This document shows, piece by piece, positions 55,770 through 62,969 of a stretch of 64,000 bases of DNA. How positions within the stretch are numbered: position 1 is the stretch's first letter; each line of letters starts with the position of its first letter. The translations under genes were made by a program, and so were the position numbers. Under the pieces are notes generated by a model. The model was not told the DNA's origin and searched no databases. It was given only the letters and a program-made list of their open reading frames with translations. Source of the stretch: Bin87 sp965203195 (lineage in GTDB: Bacteria > Chloroflexota > Dehalococcoidia > Lucifugimonadales > UBA3495); assembly GCA_965203195.1 (NCBI GenBank), contig OZ241860.1:1922001-1986000 (forward strand), in the 5' to 3' direction.

Positions 55770-58103
55770 CTATCCGGCGCGCAGCCCCAGGTTTTCCAGG
55801 TGGGAACCGCCGGCCGGCCCGGTGGTCAGCCCCGCCGCCACGCCATCATCATACTTGCGTTGCAGCTCCCGCAGCTGGTAGCCCACCGGACGCATCCCCT
55901 CGCCGCGGTGCGCGCTCGCCTCCTCAAGGGTGGCGTACGCCTGGTCCAGCGACCAGTAGAAAGACAGGAGCCAGGAAAGCTCCCGCTCGTTGGCCGGCGA
56001 CGGCACATCGGTAATGTCCAGAATAGTGTTCACCACCCTGGTATAGCGCAGGATGCCCGCCTTGTCCTGCTGGTCGCGCCCGTAATAGCGCCTTCGCATC
56101 AGCGCGGCCACGCGGGCCGCATAGTCGGCGGCGCCGTAAATGTTGCGCGGCAGCCACTGTTCCCGCAGGTCAACCGCTTCGTTGCCGCCGGCATCGGTAA
56201 TGGCAACGGCAACCTCCGAGCGCAGCACGCTGTCGTATTCAAACTTGACGGCGTCCCGCAGCAGGGCTTCCTGCAACATCATCGTCAGTTCCCGGGGGAT
56301 TTTCACATAACGCGGGCCGGCGGCCTCCTCGTTGGTGTCGGCGCCCACGCCGCCGGTGTTGAAAGCGTAGTATTCCTGCGGCATCCCGCCCCAGGCCAGC
56401 TGTTGCAGGATGTGGTAAAGCAGGTTGGCGTTTTCATCCTCCAGCCCGATGATGAACGGGTCGGAGAAATACTCCACATAGGGCCGGCCGATGGCGCCAA
56501 TGGCCGCCCCCATCTGCACCGCTTCGCCGTACATCAGCACGCGGATGTACTGCTCCAAAGTGAGGCGGCGCAGCGGCGGGATGACCGTATTCTGCCGCAT
56601 CACTTCCTGCCAGAACACCCGGTCGGTGTGTTCCATAGGAACGTGCACCGAATCGGTCAGCTGCCCGTCGGTAATCTTGCTGATGATTTCCTGCGCCCCC
56701 TTGCGGGCCAGCAGGCCCCGCCGGGAGAGTATCATCCGCATATTGCGGACGGGATTTTCCAGATAGTTGGGCTCCTGCGTGCCGGCGTGGACGGGAACGT
56801 TTTCCAGCGTTTCGGCGGCGGTGGCCAGGCCGGGCGCGCCCCGCAGCACGTCGTAGGTAATGGGGTCGTCGTCCCGCGTCAGCCCGAAAGGCACGGCGTA
56901 AAAATTGTTCTCCGTGCCGTCAATGGCGTGGTGAATATGCGCCTGCCGCCCCCCGCGCACGCTGTCCACGGGCGTTGCCATGGGTTGCAGCAGCACAATG
57001 TCGTCGTTCATCGGATAAACGCCTTCATCCGCATCCTGGGGCAGGTTGAGAACGCCGGCCAGCTCGCTGTTCGCCAGTTCCACCATAATGGTGAGGGTGC
57101 TCTTGCCGTGGAGCGACGGCCCGACGGTAATCAGCGCCGTGTTGGCGATGTCGCCGCCCAGGCTGCGCACCCGCGCCATGCTCAATGCCGCCTGCACCGC
57201 CAGCCCGTTGTTCTGCTTCACTTTATGCATCGCAATGGACAGCGGCCCCATCTTGTGTTCGCCCACATAGTCAAACCCGAAATGGAGGGAAAGGCCGCGG
57301 GTTGGCGCCTTGAACACCAGCTGGGTAATGCCGGCTTCCCGCAGCTGCGCCTTCAGGTCGTCGTCCAGCCCCAAGTCGTCCATCCAGTGCGGAACCGATA
57401 CTTCCAGAATGTCGGGCGGCTCCGACCACCGCGCCGCCGGCAGTTCAAAGGTCAGCCGCCGCCACATATAGGGGGCCTGCATATAGCGGGCGCCGAACAG
57501 CAGCTGTCGCGCGTGAAAAGACCGGCCGGGGGCGTCGCAAATCTGCCGGTCGGTCTGGACGATTTCCGCGCCGCCGGCGAAATGGGATTCCATCAGGTCG
57601 CAGACGCGCGCAAAGACGGGAGTAAAGAGGCGCTGGTTGGCCTCGGAAAAAGCCAGCGCGTCCCGGTTGCGGGTGAACCCCTCCACAAAATACTGGGTCA
57701 GGTCGGGCCGGCGCACTACCCCCAGCTGGCTGAAAAATGCCAGGCCGCCGTTGTCCAGACGAAACACCGTTTCGGGCCACACCTTGCCGGCGGCGCGCCC
57801 GGCGGCGTTGGCGGCCGCGCCTTCCGCTTCCAGCGCCTGCGCTTCGGCCAGCAGCTCCGCCTGCCGTTCTGCCGGCAGGTCCTGGAAAATGGGCATCCGG
57901 CCGACAATCCACTCCTCCGGGGGATTGTAAAGCGGGCTGTCGGCGCGCTGCCCCCGCCGGGCAATGGCGCAGAGCCGGGTCAGAACCGCCTCAAACTCGG
58001 GGACAATGGCCGGGCCGTCCAGAGGTGACTTGCCGCTGGGCGTATCGTTGGAAGTTGCGGTCGGGGTAGTCAAGGCATTTCTCCCGATAAGCTGATTGAG
58101 CAA
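55770..58103 (-). CDS. Phosphoenolpyruvate carboxykinase-like protein
   Basis: A 777-residue protein. A kinase-1a-like loop TVGPSLHGKSTLTIM followed by DEGVYPMNDDIVLLQP, matching the arrangement of ATP-type PEP carboxykinase (P-loop, then an acidic kinase-2 loop), plus ENNFYAVPFGLTRDDDPITY and PNYLENPVRNMRMILSR. The protein is longer than standard ATP-PEPCK (about 530) and its P-loop is nonstandard (GPSLHGKST for GLSGTGKTT). Gene context with malate synthase fits gluconeogenesis. I am fairly sure of the fold and not of the reaction. Confidence 0.62.
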   Translation of the reverse strand: MLNQLIGRNALTTPTATSNDTPSGKSPLDGPAIVPEFEAVLTRLCAIARRGQRADSPLYNPPEEWIVGRMPIFQDLPAERQAELLAEAQALEAEGAAANAAGRAAGKVWPETVFRLDNGGLAFFSQLGVVRRPDLTQYFVEGFTRNRDALAFSEANQRLFTPVFARVCDLMESHFAGGAEIVQTDRQICDAPGRSFHARQLLFGARYMQAPYMWRRLTFELPAARWSEPPDILEVSVPHWMDDLGLDDDLKAQLREAGITQLVFKAPTRGLSLHFGFDYVGEHKMGPLSIAMHKVKQNNGLAVQAALSMARVRSLGGDIANTALITVGPSLHGKSTLTIMVELANSELAGVLNLPQDADEGVYPMNDDIVLLQPMATPVDSVRGGRQAHIHHAIDGTENNFYAVPFGLTRDDDPITYDVLRGAPGLATAAETLENVPVHAGTQEPNYLENPVRNMRMILSRRGLLARKGAQEIISKITDGQLTDSVHVPMEHTDRVFWQEVMRQNTVIPPLRRLTLEQYIRVLMYGEAVQMGAAIGAIGRPYVEYFSDPFIIGLEDENANLLYHILQQLAWGGMPQEYYAFNTGGVGADTNEEAAGPRYVKIPRELTMMLQEALLRDAVKFEYDSVLRSEVAVAITDAGGNEAVDLREQWLPRNIYGAADYAARVAALMRRRYYGRDQQDKAGILRYTRVVNTILDITDVPSPANERELSWLLSFYWSLDQAYATLEEASAHRGEGMRPVGYQLRELQRKYDDGVAAGLTTGPAGGSHLENLGLRAG

Positions 58104-58484
58104 TCATAACCGGCGGCGACGCCAATACGGGCCGGCGCCAATGGGACGGTTGAACCGAACCCGTCCGAACTGAACCCGCCGGAGCGAACCCGGTTGAGTT
58201 GAAGCGAACCATCCGAAGCAACCGGAACGCAACGCCGGCAACGGACAACGCAATTGCCGGACGGCGCCGATGCGGACGGAATTGCGATGCGGTAATGCTA
58301 CCCCGAACTGCTTGCCCTGTCAAAAGCCGGGCGTTGCGCCGGCCAGCGTCTTTCGGCTTCCCGGACGGAGCGCTGGCGGAACCGCAGCGCCGGCGCCGGT
58401 ATGCCTTGCCCGCCGGCGCGCGCCGGCATAACGAAAAAAGGCAGACCGCCTGATTTGGAAACGCCGCCGTTGCGCCGGACGGGT
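58104..58484. other. Non-coding stretch with short repeats
   Basis: About 380 bases with no credible gene. The first part is a GAACC/GAACCCG-type imperfect repeat (about 58150-58225). Near 58403-58430, CCGGCGCGCGCCGG is followed by CATAACG and an A-run, reminiscent of the REP-like palindromes. Confidence 0.5.
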
Positions 58485-58513
58485 TTGGCATTGCCGCCGG
58501 CGGGGGGTATAAT
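58485..58513 (+). promoter_or_regulatory. Sigma-70-type promoter of the deacetylase-nitrile hydratase operon
   Basis: TTGGCA at 58485-58490 and TATAAT at 58508-58513 with a 17-base spacer; one of the best promoter matches in the window. The leader to ATG 58671 is about 150 bases and may hold regulation. Confidence 0.72.
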
Positions 58514-58670
58514 GCGCTCCGGTGTCCCGGTATCCGCAGTTCCGGCCGGCGTTCCCGGCGGCTTGCCGGAAAGGCCGGAGCGGCCGCGCGGCGCGGTTGG
58601 TCGCGTCGGACAGTTTGCGCGCCGCCGCCGGTCGTACTGCGCCGCCCGCCGCCAACAGGAGAAACTGATT

Positions 58671-59507
58671 ATGTCCGGCATATGGCCCGATGATATACAG
58701 TGCGTGGCGCTGCTTACCTTTGATGTGGACGGCGTGTCCTCGTGGCTGCGGCGCAACCCCGATTTCGCCAACTACCCCAGCCTGCTCTCAATGGCCGAGT
58801 ACGGCCCCAGCGTGGCCACGCCCCGCATCCTGGATCTGCTGGACGCCCAAGGCATCCCCGGCAGTTTCTACATTCCGGGGCAGGTGGCGGAAACCCACCC
58901 CGACCTGACGCGGGACATCGCCGCCCGCGGCCACGAAGTCGCCCATCACGGCTACCTCCACGAGCCGCCGGCCACCATGACGCCCGCCGAGGAGGAGGAA
59001 GTCCTCATCAGGGGCATCGGCATCCTCGGCGACCTGACCGGCGCCGCCCCGGTGGGCTACCGCTCCCCGTCGTGGGAACTGTCGCCCGTGTCGCTGGACC
59101 TGCTGGCGAAGCACAACTTCCGCTACGACAGCAGTCTGATGGGGGACGACGCCCCCTACTATGTATCCGGCGGCGACCCGCCCCGTCCGCTGGTGGAGCT
59201 GCCCATCCACTGGCTGCTGGACGACGCGCCCCACTTCGTCTATGCGCCCTCCGCCAACCGCCTCGGCCCGATGCGCAACCCCGACGAGGTATTTGACAGC
59301 TGGGCCGCCGAGTTCCGCGGCATCTACCGCTACGGACGCTGCTTCAACCTGACCATGCATCCGCAGTACATCGGGCGCCCCGGCCGGCTGCTGATGCTGG
59401 AACGCCTGATTGAGTACATCAAGACATACCCCAATGTCCGCTTTATGCGCGCGGCGGATGTTGCCGAAATGTGGCAAGCGGAAATGTATCAAAAGGAGCA
59501 TAGCTGA
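58671..59507 (+). CDS. Polysaccharide deacetylase (NodB-type) family protein
   Basis: A 278-residue metal-dependent amidohydrolase of the carbohydrate-esterase-4 fold. LLTFDVDGVS (DxD metal/catalytic), SVATPRILDLLDAQGIPGSFYIPGQVAE, GHEVAHHGYLHEPP (HxxxxH region) and GYRSPSWELSP are the NodB motifs in order; it lacks a signal peptide. Cytoplasmic members include PuuE-type allantoinases and N-carbamoyl or formamide-type hydrolases, so the substrate may be an amide rather than a polysaccharide. Its TGA overlaps the next ATG (TGATG). Confidence 0.85.
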   Translation: MSGIWPDDIQCVALLTFDVDGVSSWLRRNPDFANYPSLLSMAEYGPSVATPRILDLLDAQGIPGSFYIPGQVAETHPDLTRDIAARGHEVAHHGYLHEPPATMTPAEEEEVLIRGIGILGDLTGAAPVGYRSPSWELSPVSLDLLAKHNFRYDSSLMGDDAPYYVSGGDPPRPLVELPIHWLLDDAPHFVYAPSANRLGPMRNPDEVFDSWAAEFRGIYRYGRCFNLTMHPQYIGRPGRLLMLERLIEYIKTYPNVRFMRAADVAEMWQAEMYQKEHS

Positions 59508-59809
59508 TGCCCGCAGTGCACGACCGGGGCGGCTGGCCCGACGACACGCCCATTGACCGCACGGAACACGAATACAGCGACTGGGAACGCCGAGTGGACG
59601 CCGTGCATCAGGTACTGGGGCAGCAGGGCATCCGCACCACCGACGAGATGCGCCGCGCCATCGAAAGCCTGCCGCCGGCGCAGTACGAAACCCTGTCCTA
59701 CTACGAAAAATGGACGGCGGCGCTGGAAATCCTGCTGATTGAGAAGGGCATTCTCACGGCGGTGGAGATTGACGCCAGGGCGGCGGCGCTGCGGGAACAG
59801 GGGCTGTAA
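59507..59809 (+). CDS. Nitrile hydratase beta-subunit N-terminal-domain protein (separate gene)
   Basis: A 100-residue helical protein: MPAVHDRGGWPDDTPIDRTEHEYSDWERRVDAVHQVL, ALPPAQYETLSYYEKWTAALEILLIEKGILT (as LPPAQYETLSYYEKW). This corresponds to the N-terminal half of nitrile hydratase beta (HDxGG, YYExW, LLxEKG). In ordinary nitrile hydratase it is fused to the SH3-like half. It overlaps the deacetylase stop and is followed at three bases by the other half, as in thiocyanate hydrolase. Confidence 0.82.
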   Translation: MPAVHDRGGWPDDTPIDRTEHEYSDWERRVDAVHQVLGQQGIRTTDEMRRAIESLPPAQYETLSYYEKWTAALEILLIEKGILTAVEIDARAAALREQGL

Positions 59810-59811
59810 CG

Positions 59812-60117
59812 ATGACCGGAATAATCGCCGCCGAACCCGTCCGCTACGCCATCGGCGCCGCGGTCCGCATTCGCATTGGCGCGCCGGCGCACCACTTCCG
59901 CACGCCGGCCTACATCCAGGGGCATACCGGCGTAGTGGCGGCGCTGTGCGGCGTCTATCCCAACCCCGAATCGCTGGCGCACGGCGGCGACGGCCAGCCT
60001 GCCCAGCCCCTGTACCGCATCCGTCTGCGCCAGACCGACCTGTGGCCCGATTACGCCGGCAATCCCGCCGATACCCTGCTAGTGGATGTGTACCAGCGCT
60101 GGCTGGAACCCGCCTGA
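59812..60117 (+). CDS. Nitrile hydratase beta-subunit C-terminal-domain protein (separate gene)
   Basis: A 101-residue protein with the SH3-like half of nitrile hydratase beta: RYAIGAAVRIRIGAPAHHFRTPAYIQGHTGVV, followed by YRIRLRQTDLWPDYAGNPADTLLVDVYQRWLEPA, closely matching the VGDxVRVRxxxPxGHTRxPxYxRGxxGxV...DLWxxxxxxxDxxxxDLWExYLEPA consensus. It is encoded separately from the N-terminal half and from the alpha subunit, which starts 12 bases later. Confidence 0.85.
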   Translation: MTGIIAAEPVRYAIGAAVRIRIGAPAHHFRTPAYIQGHTGVVAALCGVYPNPESLAHGGDGQPAQPLYRIRLRQTDLWPDYAGNPADTLLVDVYQRWLEPA

Positions 60118-60131
60118 TTTGGAGCGTCCCG

Positions 60132-60767
60132 ATGACCACCGCAACCCATGTCGACGACCACATTCACCACCAGCCGCTGAGCGATGTCGCCCTCCGTTCC
60201 GTCGCCATCGAGTCCCTGCTGGCGGAAAAGGGTCTGCTCACCGCTGCCGCCGTTACCGAGCAGGTGGCGCTGATGGACGCCCGCACCCCCGCCGCCGGCG
60301 CCCGCGTGGTGGCCCGCGCCTGGACGGACGCCGGTTTCAAGGCGCGCCTGCTGGCCGACGCCCGCGCCGCCCTGGCCGAAATGGGGCTGTCGCTGCCGGC
60401 GGAAACGCCCCACTTGGCCGTAGTGGAAAATACTGATGATGTACATCACTTGGTGGTATGCACCCTGTGTTCGTGCTACCCACGGATGCTGCTGGGCCGT
60501 CCGCCCGACTGGTACAAGAGCCTGGCCTACCGCGCCCGCGCCGTCCGCGATCCCCGGGGGGTGATGGCCGAGTTCGGCGCCGCGCCGCCGCCCGATGCCG
60601 AAGTGCGCGTCCTGGACAGCGCCGCCGACCTGCGCTATCTGGTAATCCCCTGCCGCCCACCCGGAACCGAGGGGATGAGCGAGGCGGAACTGGCGCAGCT
60701 GGTCACCCGCGACAGTATGATCGGCGTAACCGGAGCCCGCCCGCCGGCGGCCGCCGCGGCCGCCTGA
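60132..60767 (+). CDS. Nitrile hydratase alpha/thiocyanate hydrolase gamma-type metal subunit
   Basis: A 211-residue subunit. Metal site VVCTLCSCYPR with Cys110, Cys113 and Cys115; the Thr between Cys residues (CTLCSC) is the cobalt-type form. ESLLAEKGLLT, AWTDAGFKARLLADARAALAEMG, VENTDDVHHLVVCTL, PPDWYKSLAYRARAVRDPRGVMAEFG follow the family. The Cys would be oxidised post-translationally. Residue after YP is Arg, where nitrile hydratases usually have Trp. GGAGCGTCCCG precedes the ATG. Substrate: nitrile or thiocyanate, undecided. Confidence 0.88.
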   Translation: MTTATHVDDHIHHQPLSDVALRSVAIESLLAEKGLLTAAAVTEQVALMDARTPAAGARVVARAWTDAGFKARLLADARAALAEMGLSLPAETPHLAVVENTDDVHHLVVCTLCSCYPRMLLGRPPDWYKSLAYRARAVRDPRGVMAEFGAAPPPDAEVRVLDSAADLRYLVIPCRPPGTEGMSEAELAQLVTRDSMIGVTGARPPAAAAAA

Positions 60768-60793
60768 CCGGCGCCGCGCCGGCCGGAGGGCAT

Positions 60794-61246
60794 ATGCAAC
60801 GCTACAACCGCATCTACCTGGTGGCCTGCGTAAAAGGAAAATTGCCCCGGCCAGCGCCGGCCAAAGACCTTTACACATCGGACTGGTTCCGCAAGGCGCG
60901 CCAGTATGTGGAGCAATCCGGCGCGCCGTGGTTCATCCTGTCGGACGAACATGGGCTGGTTCATCCTGATACCGAACTGGCGCCCTACGAAAAGGATATT
61001 AAAGGAATGCCGGCCGCCGCGCGCCGCGCGTGGGCCGGGCGGGTTCAGGAACAAATGGAAACGGCGCTGCCGCCGGCCGGCAAGGTGGTCATCCTGGCCG
61101 GCCAGAATTACCGGCAACATCTCATCGGCTATCTGACGAAGCGTTTCAGCAAAGTCAGTATCCCTATGGAGGGACTCGGCATCGGCGAGCAGCAGCAGTG
61201 GCTGGGGCGGGCCATTGCGGGGAATAACAACGATGGCGGGCGCTGA
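60794..61246 (+). CDS. DUF6884-like protein
   Basis: A 150-residue protein: IYLVACVKGKLPRPAPAKDLYTSDWFRKARQYVE, APWFILSDEHGLVHPDTELAPYEKDI, VVILAGQNYRQHLIGYL. This corresponds to small proteins of the DUF6884 kind (CxxxKxxxPxPAxDLYxSxxFxxxR, LSAxxGLxxPxxxxxPYD), with unknown function, often in mobile regions. GGAGGG precedes the ATG by three bases. It may be the last gene of the nitrile hydratase operon; a terminator hairpin overlaps its stop. Confidence 0.72.
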   Translation: MQRYNRIYLVACVKGKLPRPAPAKDLYTSDWFRKARQYVEQSGAPWFILSDEHGLVHPDTELAPYEKDIKGMPAAARRAWAGRVQEQMETALPPAGKVVILAGQNYRQHLIGYLTKRFSKVSIPMEGLGIGEQQQWLGRAIAGNNNDGGR

Positions 61247-61260
61247 ATACAGCGCCGTTT
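61239..61260 (+). terminator. Terminator hairpin at the end of the nitrile hydratase operon
   Basis: GGCGCTG at 61239-61245 and CAGCGCC at 61250-61256 form a perfect seven-base stem around AATA, followed by GTTT. The stop codon of the DUF6884-like gene lies inside the stem. Confidence 0.6.
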
Positions 61261-61346
61261 GCCGCGTCTTGATTGGGGCTGTTTATCCGTCATTATGGCC
61301 GCCGGCCGGCTCGGACCCGGCGCCGGCGGGTATCATCTCTGTCCGG

Positions 61347-62189
61347 TCACTCGATTTCCAGGTCGTTTTCGTCCAGACGACACCAGCGCACCGCGCCGGC
61401 GGTGATGTCGCCGGCGATGCGGTTGTCAATGCGGATGGCGGCGATGACGGCGTGGGCCGGCCGGCCGGTGAACTGCGTTAGATAACCGGCGTTGCGAATT
61501 GCCCGGCTGGTGTCTCTTTCGTCTGCGGTGAAAGACGCTTCCAGGGCGACATAGTGGGTTTCGCCGGCATCGTTCACCGCTTCAATAATGGCGTCGGCTT
61601 CAATGAAACTGTGGCGCTGGCTGCGGGGGATGTGAGCGGTGTCGGTCTGGCGCACCATTGCGCGGAGCTCGTCTCTTTGCAGTATTCGGACTTCATCCAG
61701 CCCCAGGTCCTCGCAGATGCGGTAGCTGACGCGCAGCGCGCTGTTGCGGGCGTGGGCCGCTTTCAGCGGTGCGATGTCGTGTCGGATAGCTTCTACGGCG
61801 CGTTCCAGCCGGGCTTGGCCTTCCCGCAGTTCCTGCTGGACATTTTCGTGCCTTTCCTGGCCGGCGTCCAGTTTCTGCTGTCCGGCGCGCAGCTCCCCTT
61901 GCCCGGCTTCCAGTTTCTGCTGGCCGGCTTCCAGGTTGCCGACCCGGGTTTCCAGACGCTTCTGGCCGGCGCCCAATTCCTTCTGGTCTGCGCTCAATTC
62001 CTTCTGCCCGGCGCGCAATTCCTCCTGCCCGGCCTCCAGCTTCTGCTGGCCGGCCTCCAAGTTGCCGACCCGGGTTTCCAGGCGCTTCTGGCCATCTTTC
62101 AGCTCCCCTACATCGGCCCGGATTTCGTCCTGCCCGGACTCAATGGCGTCAAGCCGCTGGTCAACCGTTCTGTCGTTGGACATCGCCAT
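61347..62189 (-). CDS. Coiled-coil protein with a putative nuclease-like C-terminal domain
   Basis: A 280-residue protein. Residues 10-130 are a continuous coiled coil made from a seven-residue repeat of the form LEAGQQK/LRAGQKE, with an internal duplication of the block KRLETRVGNLEAGQQKLEAGQ. Residues 150-280 form a compact domain (SYRICEDLGLDEVRIL, SFIEADAIIEAV, HYVALEASFTADERD, RNAGYLTQFTG, HAVIAAIRI) whose Asp, Glu and beta-strand order suggest a PD-(D/E)XK-like fold, with Ser in place of the usual Lys. GAGGTG lies before ATG 62189. Function unknown. Confidence 0.6.
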   Translation of the reverse strand: MAMSNDRTVDQRLDAIESGQDEIRADVGELKDGQKRLETRVGNLEAGQQKLEAGQEELRAGQKELSADQKELGAGQKRLETRVGNLEAGQQKLEAGQGELRAGQQKLDAGQERHENVQQELREGQARLERAVEAIRHDIAPLKAAHARNSALRVSYRICEDLGLDEVRILQRDELRAMVRQTDTAHIPRSQRHSFIEADAIIEAVNDAGETHYVALEASFTADERDTSRAIRNAGYLTQFTGRPAHAVIAAIRIDNRIAGDITAGAVRWCRLDENDLEIE

Positions 62190-62465
62190 CGTTTCACCTC
62201 GCTGAGCTAATTATACGCGGCAATGCCGCATTCGTCTATCATCGGGCCAGCGGCGGGCATTTTCAACAGCGCAGGCATCGGATTTTTGGCCCCGCCGCCT
62301 ATGCAAACGCAACAACGCCAGCGAACCGCGCAGCACTCGTACCGGCTTCGTGCAGCCGTCGTCCCACGCGCTAATCGCTTCAACCGCCCGCGATATTCTG
62401 AAGGCAGCCCCTAATTCCGGTTCGCCAACTTCCCCTTGCCCACCACATAATTCTCCGCAGGTAAC
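62190..62465. other. Intergenic stretch without a recognisable gene
   Basis: About 275 bases between the coiled-coil nuclease-like gene and the small protein genes. Frames are short and unconvincing; no repeats or strong hairpins seen. Confidence 0.4.
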
Positions 62466-62678
62466 CTAACTACCGTACACTGCGTAGCCATCGCTGTAAC
62501 ACCGCTCCGCTTCCGGCAATTTCTCGTACAACAGATCGCTATGCCAGTAGCGACGTTTATAATGACGCTCCTGGCCGGCTCCGATATGCTGGCGATATAG
62601 ACCAGCGCAAGCATGATGTTCACCAAATATGACGACGGCCACCACTCCGGCGGCGATTTTCGTTGCCTTTCCTGCCAT
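62466..62678 (-). CDS. Small protein with an N-terminal hydrophobic segment, unknown function
   Basis: A 70-residue frame: a short Lys-containing start, hydrophobic AAGVVAVVIFG, then a His/Tyr/Arg-rich region (YRQHIGAGQERHYKRRYWH) ending SDGYAVYGS. AGGAG lies 12 bases before the ATG, a little far. It is 36 bases downstream of the 55-residue membrane protein gene on the same strand and could be co-transcribed. It might be a spurious frame. Confidence 0.4.
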   Translation of the reverse strand: MAGKATKIAAGVVAVVIFGEHHACAGLYRQHIGAGQERHYKRRYWHSDLLYEKLPEAERCYSDGYAVYGS

Positions 62679-62714
62679 ATCCGGTCACCGCTCCTGACTG
62701 AGATGGTAAATTGC

Positions 62715-62882
62715 TCACCTCCGGGTCGTCACCCAGATGCCGCCCAGTGCGCCCAAGGCGAATGCCAACAGGGTAAGTTGGTTATCAGTTTCCCACCCAA
62801 GCCATGCTTTTGTCAGCACCGCGTACAGAATCGCCGTAACGAGACCGACGCAGAGTCCGGCCGCAATCCTTGCGTTCAGCAT
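62715..62882 (-). CDS. Small two-segment membrane protein
   Basis: A 55-residue protein starting MLNARIAAGLCVGLVTAILY (first hydrophobic segment), then a short polar turn (TKAWLGWETDNQ) and a second hydrophobic stretch (LTLLAFALGALGGIWVTT) ending in RR. The ribosome-binding site GGAGGAGGAA nine bases upstream is one of the strongest here, which is the main reason to accept so short a gene. Family unknown. Confidence 0.6.
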   Translation of the reverse strand: MLNARIAAGLCVGLVTAILYAVLTKAWLGWETDNQLTLLAFALGALGGIWVTTRR

Positions 62883-62969
62883 CAGGTGTTCCTCCTCCCC
62901 GGCGCCGTTTTGTATTTATGCCGGCGCCCGGTGAACAACATCCTGTTCCCGGGCGCCGGCATAAGTATA

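Noticed and set aside
55800..58028. A 742-residue plus-strand frame opposite the PEPCK-like gene
   Set aside because: The antisense frame has no conserved motif, while the minus frame has a P-loop, family blocks and a plausible start.
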